Source: Rhizobiales bacterium IMCC20636
GTDB lineage: Bacteria; Pseudomonadota; Alphaproteobacteria; Rhizobiales; GCA-2746425
Assembly (NCBI GenBank): GCA_016865015.1
Contig: CP018226.1
Coordinates: forward strand, 3,627,001-3,691,000
DNA: 64,000 nt
Direction: 5' to 3'
Positions within the stretch are counted from its first letter, which is position 1, and every line of letters begins with the position of its first letter. A model generated the notes under the pieces. The model did not search any database. It saw only the letters and a program-made list of their open reading frames with translations, and was not told the DNA's origin. The position numbers and the translations under genes are program-made. Below are positions 8,627 through 17,283 of the stretch, piece after piece.

Positions 8627-9730
8627 TTACTGGCCGGTCAATACCTTGGTCCAGGTTCGTGTCAGCAAACGCTGCTGGCGTGGCTCTGCAGCTGTCACGG
8701 TGAACAGGTTCGCAATTGCCTCCGCACTTGGATAGATCGCCGGATCATTTATCACATCATCATCCAGCAGCGGCTTTGATGCTTCGTTGCCATTGGCGTA
8801 ATAGACATAATTTGTCGCCTTCGCGATGACATCGGGACGCATCATGTAGTTCAAGAACTCATGGGCTTCGTCCACATTCTTTGCATCCGCAGGAATGGCC
8901 ATCTGATCAAACCACATCAAGGCGCCTTCTTTCGGGATTGCGTATTCGACTGTCACCCCATTATCAGCTTCTGCTGCCCGGTCCCGCGCCTGCAGAACAT
9001 CACCGGACCAGCCGACGGCAAGACATATGTCACCATTGGCGAGACCATTGATGTACTCTGCAGAATGGAACTTTTGAACATAAGGACGAATGCTTAAAAG
9101 CAGCTCTTCAGCCTGTGCAAGCAAATCAGCATCCTTGGAATCAGGATCCAGCCCCAGATATTGCAACGCCGCAGGGATCAATTCGGTTGGAGCATCGAGC
9201 AGATGAACACCGCAATCCTGGAATTTTGAAATGATTTCAGGTTCGAAGATCATCTGCCAGCTATCGACCGGTGCATCCGGCATGCGCTCGGCAATCTTCT
9301 CAACATTATAACCAAGGCCGGAGGTGCCCCACATGTAGTTGATGGAATAGGCGTTGTCAGGATCGTATTTGGCAACGCGGTCTTCAATGTCCGCCCACAT
9401 GTTTTTCAGATTGGGTAATTTTGAGCGATCCAGTTTTTGAAAAACACCCGCTTGTATCTGCCGTTCCAGAAAAGTTCCGGTTGGCACAACAACATCATAA
9501 CCGGTACTGCCAGCCAGTAGTTTGGTTTCAAGCACCTCGTTTGAATCAAACACATCATAAATGACCTTGATGCCGGTTTCGGCAGTGAAATCAGACAGGA
9601 TCGATTCATCAATGTAGTCAGACCAATTGAAGACATTGACACTGCGTTCCTGAGCATAGGCTGCCCCCGTGGAAACAACGAGGCCCAAGCCGAAAATGCT
9701 GACTTTCAAAACCGATTTATATCCGTACAT
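8627..9730 (-). CDS. potF: putrescine-binding periplasmic protein PotF
   Basis: This 367-residue extracytoplasmic solute-binding protein has a signal peptide ending near STGAAYA-QE. The mature part begins VNVFNWSDYIDESIL, the typical PotD/PotF start whose WSDYI contacts the polyamine. Later motifs such as YDVVVPTG and FLNYMMRPDVIAKATNYVYYANGN also fit. The ATG at 9730 follows GGGGA at good spacing; a TTG four codons upstream also opens the frame. It heads potFGHI and lies 136 bases downstream of a glutamine-synthetase-like gene on the same strand. Binding of putrescine rather than spermidine is inferred from the neighbouring catabolic genes. Confidence 0.92.
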   Translation of the reverse strand: MYGYKSVLKVSIFGLGLVVSTGAAYAQERSVNVFNWSDYIDESILSDFTAETGIKVIYDVFDSNEVLETKLLAGSTGYDVVVPTGTFLERQIQAGVFQKLDRSKLPNLKNMWADIEDRVAKYDPDNAYSINYMWGTSGLGYNVEKIAERMPDAPVDSWQMIFEPEIISKFQDCGVHLLDAPTELIPAALQYLGLDPDSKDADLLAQAEELLLSIRPYVQKFHSAEYINGLANGDICLAVGWSGDVLQARDRAAEADNGVTVEYAIPKEGALMWFDQMAIPADAKNVDEAHEFLNYMMRPDVIAKATNYVYYANGNEASKPLLDDDVINDPAIYPSAEAIANLFTVTAAEPRQQRLLTRTWTKVLTGQ

Positions 9731-9866
9731 ACAATTCCCCAAACAGATGCAGTGCCGATACGATCAAAACCACTTTGATCTCAAGCACAGATAATAAAAC
9801 GATAGGAGGGAAACCTGTATATCTCAAGATGTTTCTGAAACGCCGCTTTGATTCTGGAACCAGATC

Positions 9867-11213
9867 TTATGTGTAAGTGCTGTATTCCAGAGGCGTAATT
9901 TCCGCAGCAAATGCATCAATTTCGGCCTGTTTCAAGGCACAGATAATCTTGTGCCCAAGCGGGGTAAAGGCTTCTTTCGCAAAGGGACTGTCTCGGAACA
10001 ACTGCAATGCGGCTTTGGGGTCGTCCGGCAAACGGTCCTTGTTGCCGTCATAAGCATTGAGCTCAACCGGGTCACCCGGCTCGGCGGCATCGCGCAACCC
10101 TTTGCGAATAGCAGCCAGGACTGCCGTCAACACCAGATAGGGGTTGGCATCTGCGCCCGATATGCGGTGTTCAAGGCGTCTGGCTACAGGCGGCGAGGCA
10201 GGCACGCGGACAGCAACAGAGCGATTATTGTGTCCCCACACCGCTCTGGTTGGCGCATAAGAGCCAGGGTGCAGCCTGCGAAACCCGTTGATGGTGTTGA
10301 TGAAAGCCAATGTGCAATCCGCCATCGTCTCCAAAGTGCCTGCAATGGCATGACGTAAAAGTGTTTCACCGCCCTGGCCGGCGAATATATTATTACCAGC
10401 ATTGTCGAGCAGGCTGATGTGGATATGCATGCCGTTGCCAGCCTGATCAGCGAAGGGTTTTGCCATGAAGCTGGATTTCAGGCCGTGCGCTTTGGCGCAG
10501 TCAGAGATGATGCGCTTTAACAGAACAGCTTCATCGGCGGCACGCATCACATCGCTGAGATGTTTGAGATTCACTTCAAACTGACCAGGCGCGGCTTCGG
10601 AAACAATCGTATCCACCGAGACGCCCTGCATTGCGGCTGTCTTGTTGATCGCGGCAAACACAGCTGCGTACTTGTCCAGAGAACTGAGAGAATACATGTT
10701 CTGCCGATCCGGGCCGACATCTCGTTCGACCGGATGCGGAGCACCATCGGGGCCGGTTTTGTCCGGATCAAACAGGAAAAACTCAAGCTCAAAAGCGGCG
10801 CAGGCTGTCAATCCCTCGGCAGCCAATGCGGCGACCTGCCGTGACAGGATTTGCCGGGGATCACCACCAAACGCATCACCATTTTCATCGCACATGGTCA
10901 TGATGATTTGCGCCGTGTTCTGGGACGCAACTGCATTTCTGCATAATGTGCCGGGCACGGCAAAACACAATCCATCCCGATCACCGGTGTCGATGTGCAG
11001 GCCTGTCTCCTCAACCTCCCGACCCCAAACATCAAGACCGAAGACGGAGAGCGGGAAATTAACGCCTGTCTCAAATGCCTTGTTCAGCGTCGTGACTGGC
11101 GCCCATTTACCGCGCAAAACGCCGTTCAGATCGGTGATCAGAAACTCAATGATCGCGATATCGGGATTGGTGGCAAGAAAGGCGTCTGGTTCAGAATTGG
11201 AATGATTTGACAT
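9867..11213 (-). CDS. glutamine synthetase family protein, probable gamma-glutamylputrescine synthetase
   Basis: The 448-residue protein has the GS N-terminal beta-grasp (IAIIEFLITDLNGVLRGKW) and catalytic domain. Visible catalytic elements are FELEFFLFD, GQFEVNLKH, MAKPFADQAGNGMHIHISL, NNRSVAVRVP and RLEHRISGADANPYL. The non-canonical N-terminus and its place between potFGHI and a putrescine operon favour ligation of glutamate to an amine (PuuA type) rather than ammonium assimilation. The ATG at 11213 is preferred; a GTG 27 codons upstream (11294) would be almost abutting the divergent gene. Ribosome sites are weak. A second paralogue is divergent, so each may handle a different amine. Confidence 0.85.
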   Translation of the reverse strand: MSNHSNSEPDAFLATNPDIAIIEFLITDLNGVLRGKWAPVTTLNKAFETGVNFPLSVFGLDVWGREVEETGLHIDTGDRDGLCFAVPGTLCRNAVASQNTAQIIMTMCDENGDAFGGDPRQILSRQVAALAAEGLTACAAFELEFFLFDPDKTGPDGAPHPVERDVGPDRQNMYSLSSLDKYAAVFAAINKTAAMQGVSVDTIVSEAAPGQFEVNLKHLSDVMRAADEAVLLKRIISDCAKAHGLKSSFMAKPFADQAGNGMHIHISLLDNAGNNIFAGQGGETLLRHAIAGTLETMADCTLAFINTINGFRRLHPGSYAPTRAVWGHNNRSVAVRVPASPPVARRLEHRISGADANPYLVLTAVLAAIRKGLRDAAEPGDPVELNAYDGNKDRLPDDPKAALQLFRDSPFAKEAFTPLGHKIICALKQAEIDAFAAEITPLEYSTYT

Positions 11214-11312
11214 ATCGGTCTGCAGCGGAGCTTTTTGAGGAAAATTCACTTCATGTGTGACTACGCTCCGTGATACGGTTTGGCAATCACGCACTGCACC
11301 CCACAGGTTATT

Positions 11313-12707
11313 ATGACGGATTCCGATACTGCCGGCACAACGAACATGCTGCGTGGCGTTCCTGACATGGAGACAGCCAGAAAGTGGTTGGCCGAACGAC
11401 AGATTGAAGACCTCGAGTGTATGACGAGCGATCAGGCTGGCGTTGCCAGAGGCAAGCTGATGCCTGCCGAAAAATTCTTCAACACGCCCGATATGAATAT
11501 CCCGAGTTCAGTGCTGACGCAGACCATTACAGGCGATTATGCGCTGGACAATGAAACGTTCCAACATGATCCGGTAGATAGCGATCTGGTGCTAAAACCC
11601 GATTTATCGTCGCTGACAGTGGTCCCATGGGCGAGTGATCCGACCGGGCAGATCATCCATGATGCGTTTTACAAGAATGGCGATCCTGTCGACATCTCGC
11701 CGCGCAATGTTCTGAAGAAGGTTCTGGCCCTCTATGCTGACCTTGGCCTGCGCCCCATCATTGCGCCAGAGCTGGAATTTTATCTGGTCAAGCCGAACAC
11801 AGACCCTGATGACCCTCTGGAGCCACCCGTTGGCCGGTCCGGCAGATCAGAGAGTGGTCGTCAGCTGTATTCCATCTCCGCCGTCAATGAATTTGATGAT
11901 CTGTTTGATGACATCTACGATTATTCCGAGGCTCAGGGCCTGGCGATTGACACGCTGGTGCATGAAGAGGGTGCCGGGCAGATGGAGATCAATCTGCGTC
12001 ATGGCGATCCGCTGGAATTGGCCGATCAGGTGTTCCTGTTCAAGCGCACCATCCGCGAAGCCGCCTTGCGGCACAGCATGTATGCCACCTTCATGGCCAA
12101 ACCGATTGCCGGGGAGCCAGCCTCCTCAATGCATATTCACCAGTCAATCGTCGGATTGGAGTCTGGTCGCAACGAGTTTTCCGGCAAGGATGGAGAACCG
12201 ACCGATCTGTTCTACAATTTCATCGCCGGACAAAACGCCTTCCTGCCCAATGTGATGTGTATTCTCGCGCCCTATGTGAATTCCTATCGCCGTCTGGCGC
12301 GCAATACCGAAGTCGCGGTGAATGTGAATTGGGATTACGATAACCGCACCGTTGGATTGCGCGTTCCCATGGCAGGCGCGCAATCGCGCCGGGTGGAAAA
12401 CCGGATCCCATCGTCGGATGCCAATCCGTATCTGTCGATAGCGGCCAGCCTTGCCTGCGGATTGATCGGCATTCAAAAAAAGATGGACCCGCCACCACCC
12501 CTGTCCGGATCTGGTGAAGGCCTGCCCTACGGAGTTCCGCGCGGTCTGTTGGAGGCCGTGGATCTGTTTGAAAAATGTCCGGAGCTTATCGACATTCTGG
12601 GTGGACGGTTTGTGGCAACCTACTGTGCGATCAAACTGGAAGAATATGAAACCTTCATGGCTGTGATCAGCCCGTGGGAACGCGAATTTCTTTTGCTGAA
12701 TGTGTGA
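11313..12707 (+). CDS. glutamine synthetase family protein, probable gamma-glutamylputrescine synthetase
   Basis: This 464-residue member of the glutamine synthetase superfamily has PELEFYLV, GQMEINLRHGDPL, MAKPIAGEPASSMHIHQSI, DNRTVGLRVP and RVENRIPSSDANPYLSIAASLA. These place it in the PuuA/GlnA-like group of amine ligases. It is the first gene of a plus-strand operon with an aminotransferase (5-base gap) and an FAD amine oxidase. The ATG at 11313 gives the sensible N-terminus; the in-frame TTG at 11280 would overlap the divergent paralogue's region. The two paralogues differ clearly in sequence, so this is not a recent duplication. Confidence 0.86.
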   Translation: MTDSDTAGTTNMLRGVPDMETARKWLAERQIEDLECMTSDQAGVARGKLMPAEKFFNTPDMNIPSSVLTQTITGDYALDNETFQHDPVDSDLVLKPDLSSLTVVPWASDPTGQIIHDAFYKNGDPVDISPRNVLKKVLALYADLGLRPIIAPELEFYLVKPNTDPDDPLEPPVGRSGRSESGRQLYSISAVNEFDDLFDDIYDYSEAQGLAIDTLVHEEGAGQMEINLRHGDPLELADQVFLFKRTIREAALRHSMYATFMAKPIAGEPASSMHIHQSIVGLESGRNEFSGKDGEPTDLFYNFIAGQNAFLPNVMCILAPYVNSYRRLARNTEVAVNVNWDYDNRTVGLRVPMAGAQSRRVENRIPSSDANPYLSIAASLACGLIGIQKKMDPPPPLSGSGEGLPYGVPRGLLEAVDLFEKCPELIDILGGRFVATYCAIKLEEYETFMAVISPWEREFLLLNV

Positions 12708-12712
12708 GTCTT

Positions 12713-14104
12713 ATGAACCTGATATCGAACCAGTATCCGACCAAAGACCTGCAGGAAGCTGATGCCGCACATCATCTGCATCCCTTCAGTGATCATGAAT
12801 CGCTGAACCAGGAAAAAAGCCGGGTCATCGTGCGCGGTGAAGGCGTGTTTCTGTGGGACTCTGATGGCAACCGCATCATGGATGGCATGGCAGGGCTTTG
12901 GTGCGTGAATGTCGGCTATGGCCGCAGTGAAATCGCCGATGCGGTACATGAGCAAATGCTGCAATTGTCCTATTATAATACATTTTTCAAAACGACGCAT
13001 CCGCCAGCAATTGCCTTGGCAAAAAAGCTCGCCGAGCTTGCGCCTGACGGTTTCAATCGGGTGTTTTTTACGAACTCCGGCTCGGAAGCCAATGACACTG
13101 TCCTGCGTATGGTGCGTCATTACTGGACCATCAAAGGTGAGCCCGAAAAGCGCATCATTATTGGACGCAAGAATGGCTATCATGGCTCCACGCTGGCCGG
13201 CGCCAGCCTTGGCGGTATGAGTGGGATGCATGCACAGGGCGGGCTGGTTGATGGCATTCGGCATATCCGCCAACCCTATTGGTTTGATGAAGGCGGCGAG
13301 CATACCCCGGACGAATTCGGCCTTATCTGCGCACAGGCGCTGGAAACAGAAATCGAGTTGGTTGGCGCGGACAAAATTGCTGCCTTTATTGCCGAACCGC
13401 TGCAGGGGGCCGGCGGTGTCATCATTCCACCGGACACTTATTGGCCAGAGATCAACCGAATTTGCAAAGCTCACAATATTCTGCTGGTTGCAGATGAGGT
13501 TATCTGCGGCTTCGGCCGAACCGGAAACTGGTGGGGCAGCGAAACATTTGGCATAGAACCAGACCTGATGCCAATCGCAAAAGGCCTGTCTTCCGGCTAT
13601 CTGCCCATTGGTGGTGTGCTGGTCAATGACAGTGTCGGCAATGTCATAACAACAGGTGGCGGCGAGTTTTACCATGGGTTCACCTATTCCGGGCATCCGG
13701 CAGCCTGTGCCGCTGCGCTGAAGAACCTTGAAATTCTGCAGTCAGAAAAAATTGTGGAACGGGTCCGCGACGATATAGGCCCATACATGCAGGCCAAATG
13801 GGCCGCGCTTGGCGCGCATCCCCTTGTCGGTGAAGTCCGCATGGTCGGGCTGGTTGGTGCGCTGGAGCTTGTGCCTGCGAAACCCTCACGCAAGCGTTTT
13901 GACAATGAAGGTACCGTCGGCACGATCTGCCGCGATCATTCTTTCAAAAACGGCCTCATCATGCGCGCGGTACGGGATTCCATGATTATTTCACCGCCAT
14001 TGACCATCACGCGGGACGAAGCTGATTTGCTGATAGCGATTGTTGAAAAGACACTGGATGATACAGCGCATTCGCTTCGGCAATCCGGGCTTCTGTCTGC
14101 ATGA
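12713..14104 (+). CDS. spuC: class III aminotransferase, probable putrescine-pyruvate transaminase
   Basis: The 463-residue PLP enzyme has the class III pattern: FFTNSGSEANDTVLRM, YHGSTLAGASLGG, LLVADEVICGFGRTG and the lysine-containing DLMPIAKGLSSGYLPIGG. It resembles SpuC and YhxA-type putrescine or omega-amino-acid pyruvate aminotransferases, which turn putrescine into 4-aminobutanal. The ATG at 12713 is used because the N-terminus then matches the family; the open frame begins earlier inside the preceding gene. It overlaps the downstream oxidase by ATGA. Its presence with the gamma-glutamyl route implies two ways to start putrescine breakdown. Confidence 0.87.
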   Translation: MNLISNQYPTKDLQEADAAHHLHPFSDHESLNQEKSRVIVRGEGVFLWDSDGNRIMDGMAGLWCVNVGYGRSEIADAVHEQMLQLSYYNTFFKTTHPPAIALAKKLAELAPDGFNRVFFTNSGSEANDTVLRMVRHYWTIKGEPEKRIIIGRKNGYHGSTLAGASLGGMSGMHAQGGLVDGIRHIRQPYWFDEGGEHTPDEFGLICAQALETEIELVGADKIAAFIAEPLQGAGGVIIPPDTYWPEINRICKAHNILLVADEVICGFGRTGNWWGSETFGIEPDLMPIAKGLSSGYLPIGGVLVNDSVGNVITTGGGEFYHGFTYSGHPAACAAALKNLEILQSEKIVERVRDDIGPYMQAKWAALGAHPLVGEVRMVGLVGALELVPAKPSRKRFDNEGTVGTICRDHSFKNGLIMRAVRDSMIISPPLTITRDEADLLIAIVEKTLDDTAHSLRQSGLLSA

Positions 14105-15384
14105 AACACGCTGGCGGTTCTCCCTACCCGCTGGACAGCTATTACACGGCAACTGCTCCCTTGCCTGAAGAAAGGCCTGCTTTAACAGGCGCTCTTGATG
14201 TTGATGTGGCCATTATTGGTGGTGGCTATACCGGCCTCAGCGCAGCGCTTCATTTGGCCAAGGCTGGCAAGACTGTGGTGGTTCTGGAAGCCAATCGGGT
14301 TGGCTGGGGTGCGTCGGGGCGCAATGGCGGCCAAATCCATTCAGGTCAGCGTCAGGAACCGGAATGGTTTGAAGCGCGCTACAATCGCGCCATGTCCCAA
14401 CGCTTCTTCAAGATGGGGGAAGATGCCAAGCAATTGGTGCACAGCCTGATCCAGCATTACAAGATCGACTGCGACTTGAAGCCCGGTGTGATCCAGGCCG
14501 TGCACAAACAGCGTTACGTCACGGACTTTCAGGATCAAGTCGCACTTCTGAACGACCACTACGACCATCCGGTCAGCTGGCTTGATCAGGAAGAGACGGC
14601 AAACAGATTGGGAACAAACGCCTATTTTGGAGCCATCTTTGATCCAACAGCTGGCCATCTCCACCCACTGAAATTTGCATTGGGTCTGGCAGAAGCAGCC
14701 TTGTCGGAAGGGGCTGCAATCTATGAAAACACGCCTGTACAAGAGATCTCGGACTGGAACAATCCAACTCTGACAACCCCTGGCGGCACAGTGCGTGCGG
14801 ACAAGGTCTTGGTTTGCGGCAACGGATATGTCGGTGGGCTCATTCCGAAGGTTGATGCACGCGTCATGCCAATCAACAATTTCATTGCTGCAACACGCCC
14901 TTTGACTGAAGCTGAAAACCCGTTGCCGGGCGATGAGTGCGCATCAGACAGCCGGTTTGTGGTGAATTACTGGCGTATGAGCGCTGATAAGAGATTGTTG
15001 TTTGGCGGCGGCGAAAACTATTCGTCCAAATTTCCGAAAAATATTGAAGCTTTTGTGCGCAAGCCCCTTTTGGAGATTTACCCCCAGTTCAAAGATGTCG
15101 AGATCGAGTATGCTTGGGGCGGCACTCTGGCCGTCACGGTCCATCGTGTTCCATTCATACAGAAATTGAATGACCATGTCTTTGCGGCGGCAGGCTTTTC
15201 CGGCCAGGGTGTGACGCTGGCGCCGATGGCCGGTCAGATACTGGCAGAAGCGGCTCTGGGACAGCCCGAACGATTGAAGCTTTATGCCGACCTGCCACTT
15301 CCGCCATTTCCAGGCGGAAGCTTGTTGCGCTCGACCACTTTGGCACTCGCCATGGGATGGTATGCACTGCGTGACCGAATCTAG
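14101..15384 (+). CDS. puuB: FAD-dependent oxidoreductase, gamma-glutamylputrescine oxidase-like
   Basis: The 427-residue DAO-family flavoprotein has an N-terminal Rossmann motif (VDVAIIGGGYTGLSAALHLAKAGKTVVVLEA) near residues 33-63. The PuuB/OrdL-like GASGRNGGQIHSGQR and the C-terminal FAD-binding GFSGQGVTLAPMAGQI are also present. PuuB oxidises gamma-glutamylputrescine to its aldehyde, releasing H2O2 and ammonia. Neighbours supply the ligase and transporter. PuuC and PuuD equivalents are not in this operon. It is soluble and cytoplasmic, and ends the operon 12 bases from the convergent lactonase gene. Confidence 0.87.
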   Translation: MKHAGGSPYPLDSYYTATAPLPEERPALTGALDVDVAIIGGGYTGLSAALHLAKAGKTVVVLEANRVGWGASGRNGGQIHSGQRQEPEWFEARYNRAMSQRFFKMGEDAKQLVHSLIQHYKIDCDLKPGVIQAVHKQRYVTDFQDQVALLNDHYDHPVSWLDQEETANRLGTNAYFGAIFDPTAGHLHPLKFALGLAEAALSEGAAIYENTPVQEISDWNNPTLTTPGGTVRADKVLVCGNGYVGGLIPKVDARVMPINNFIAATRPLTEAENPLPGDECASDSRFVVNYWRMSADKRLLFGGGENYSSKFPKNIEAFVRKPLLEIYPQFKDVEIEYAWGGTLAVTVHRVPFIQKLNDHVFAAAGFSGQGVTLAPMAGQILAEAALGQPERLKLYADLPLPPFPGGSLLRSTTLALAMGWYALRDRI

Positions 15385-15396
15385 GGTTCTTGCGCG

Positions 15397-16287
15397 TCAG
15401 GAATGAGAGCGGGAGAACACGTTTTCCGGCAGACCCGCCACATCCACGCTCAATGAAAACACACTGCCTGCCTGCCGTTCGCCGGGCTGGGCAGCGCTGG
15501 TGACAAACAAGGTCTTCAAGTCCGGACCACCAAAGGTACAGCTGGTAAGATTGCTGACCGGCATATCCACGACCCTATCAATGGTGCCATCGGGTGCTAC
15601 TCTGACGATGCAGGACCCACCATAGCGCGCATTCCAGAGATACCCGTCGCTGTCGATGGCTGACCCATCGGGTTTGCCGCGTTCAAACCCGGAAAAGAAG
15701 TCTCGTTTGTTGGAGATTTCGCCGGTTGCGGCATCATAATCCCAGGCAAAGATGGTATTTTGCAGCGTGTCACCAAAATAGAAGATGGTCCCGTCAGGAG
15801 ACCAGCACAGCGTATTTGATATGCCAAGATCACGTTCCTCGACCGATACAGTGCCATCGTTCAGCACACGATAAAGGGTTCCAAGGTGAGGATTGTCGAC
15901 AGGTTTCCCCTGACCGTTCTCATCGACATTATTCTGCATGGAGCCAACCCAGAAGTCCCCAAACGGGCTGGGTCGGCCATCGTTCAAACGGCTGGCTGGC
16001 AGATTTGTCTCAGGCACGGCAAAGTCTGTTCGCTCGTCTGTTTCCGCGTTCCAGAGAATAAGTTTTGAACCCAGTGCCAACAAAAGAACGCCCGGCGTGT
16101 CTGTCAGAGATGTGGCACAGACCGGTTCGTCAAACATCCAGAACCGGACACTCTCTGTCGCCGGATGGTAACGCTGCAACAGGTATCGATTGATATCCGT
16201 CCAGTAAAGCGCCTGATCCTTTGCGGACCAAAGCGGCCCTTCCCCACACCAATTGCCTGCAGGCACTGCTATTTGAATATCACTCAT
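15397..16287 (-). CDS. SMP-30/gluconolactonase family protein
   Basis: The 296-residue six-bladed beta-propeller has the metal-site features of SMP-30 lactonases: Glu16 in WCGEGPLW, Asn in SRLNDGRPSPFGDFWVG, Asn in SNTLCWSPDG and Asp in GKPDGSAIDSDGYLWNA. Such enzymes hydrolyse sugar lactones (glucono-, galactono- or arabinonolactone) with a divalent metal. There is no signal peptide, so it acts in the cytoplasm. The ATG follows GAGGCGG. No sugar dehydrogenase is adjacent, so the substrate cannot be read from context. Confidence 0.88.
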   Translation of the reverse strand: MSDIQIAVPAGNWCGEGPLWSAKDQALYWTDINRYLLQRYHPATESVRFWMFDEPVCATSLTDTPGVLLLALGSKLILWNAETDERTDFAVPETNLPASRLNDGRPSPFGDFWVGSMQNNVDENGQGKPVDNPHLGTLYRVLNDGTVSVEERDLGISNTLCWSPDGTIFYFGDTLQNTIFAWDYDAATGEISNKRDFFSGFERGKPDGSAIDSDGYLWNARYGGSCIVRVAPDGTIDRVVDMPVSNLTSCTFGGPDLKTLFVTSAAQPGERQAGSVFSLSVDVAGLPENVFSRSHS

Positions 16288-16297
16288 GGATCCGCCT

Positions 16298-16336
16298 CAA
16301 AAAATGTCCCGTCAGGTGACATAGCCACCTGACGGG
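16298..16336 (-). terminator. rho-independent terminator of the 16372-17097 gene
   Basis: A perfect 11-bp inverted repeat (16308-16318 with 16326-16336) is followed on the minus strand by a run of T residues (A-run at about 16299-16304 on the plus strand). It lies between the secreted-protein gene and the lactonase gene and separates their transcripts. Confidence 0.85.
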
Positions 16337-16371
16337 TTCTACTCAATCTGTGTCTGCACTCAAATGGCAGA

Positions 16372-17097
16372 TTATTTGAATGTTGTGTAGCCGATAGTGA
16401 GTGTTTTCGGCGATCCACCCGAGATTCGGTTGACGCGGAACTGGCTGATACGGCCTTTATTGGTTTTCACACAGACGTAAGAGCCGACAGGAATATCCCT
16501 GAGTGACACACGTGCTGTGGTGTAGCGGGCACTGGAGCAGCCCTGATAACCGCGGTTCGAGCGATCTCCGACACCAATCTGCGCGCCATTTCTTGGTGCA
16601 AGATATAGCAGATCACGCGTTTCTGCCTGGAACCAGATGTCCGCACCGGCACTGCCTACCCGTCCCCGATCCAGATCGGCCAGATAGGTTTGCGGAATAT
16701 TGACTTCACCGGTTGAAAAGGTTTGTGGGCGTGGCGCTGCGGCTGATGCGCATCTGAAGCCGCCGGGCCTTGCCTCACAGGTGAAGCGCTCTGGCGCGTA
16801 GCGCTGAATGTTGCCGGAACCCCCATATTTGCACTGCAGTGCTGTGCGCCCGCCAATCTCAACCACTTCTGTGCTGCGCAATGATGTAACGATTGGCGTG
16901 TTCCACCAACCGTCAGGCAAAGCGGTCGTGACTTCGCGCCGCGCTTTATCAACAGGGCAACTGATTGTCCGCGTTGCAGCCTCAGCTTCTGTAGCGGACT
17001 GAAGAACAGCACCTCCGGCAAAGCCTGCGACCAGAACAGATGCGGCGCTGATGCTGCGCAGCCCTGTGGAAATATACTTCAAACATGCTATTCTCAT
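16372..17097 (-). CDS. secreted protein of unknown function
   Basis: The 241-residue product has a signal peptide (MRIACLKYIS, then a hydrophobic stretch to about residue 40, cleavage near AEA-A). The mature protein has Cys in ISCPVDKARRE, LQCKYGG, FTCEARPGGFRCASAA, YQGCSS and YVCVKTN, so several disulphides are likely. The central part contains IPQTYLADLDRGRVGSAGADIWFQAETRDLLYLAPRNGA, also seen in alphaproteobacterial hypothetical proteins. I recognise no catalytic motif. The ATG at 17097 follows GGGGAGAAG; the longer frame to 17172 lacks a signal. It is monocistronic with its own terminator. Confidence 0.75.
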   Translation of the reverse strand: MRIACLKYISTGLRSISAASVLVAGFAGGAVLQSATEAEAATRTISCPVDKARREVTTALPDGWWNTPIVTSLRSTEVVEIGGRTALQCKYGGSGNIQRYAPERFTCEARPGGFRCASAAAPRPQTFSTGEVNIPQTYLADLDRGRVGSAGADIWFQAETRDLLYLAPRNGAQIGVGDRSNRGYQGCSSARYTTARVSLRDIPVGSYVCVKTNKGRISQFRVNRISGGSPKTLTIGYTTFK

Positions 17098-17283
17098 AAC
17101 GTCTTCTCCCCTAAGTGAGTGTTGCCACCATACCCAGCGCTGGCTGAAGATAGTGGAATTCAGTGAAGTCACCTTAACGGCGGATCAAGTTAAATTCCCT
17201 GAACAATATGTTCAGATTGTATTCATATTCTTAATATGCGACGGCTTCCATTTTCTGAGCGTCAACAAAGTCTGGAGAATTTT

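Noticed and set aside
12620-13696. 358-codon minus-strand frame opposite the aminotransferase
   Set aside because: Fully antisense to a gene with intact PLP motifs; no recognisable domain.
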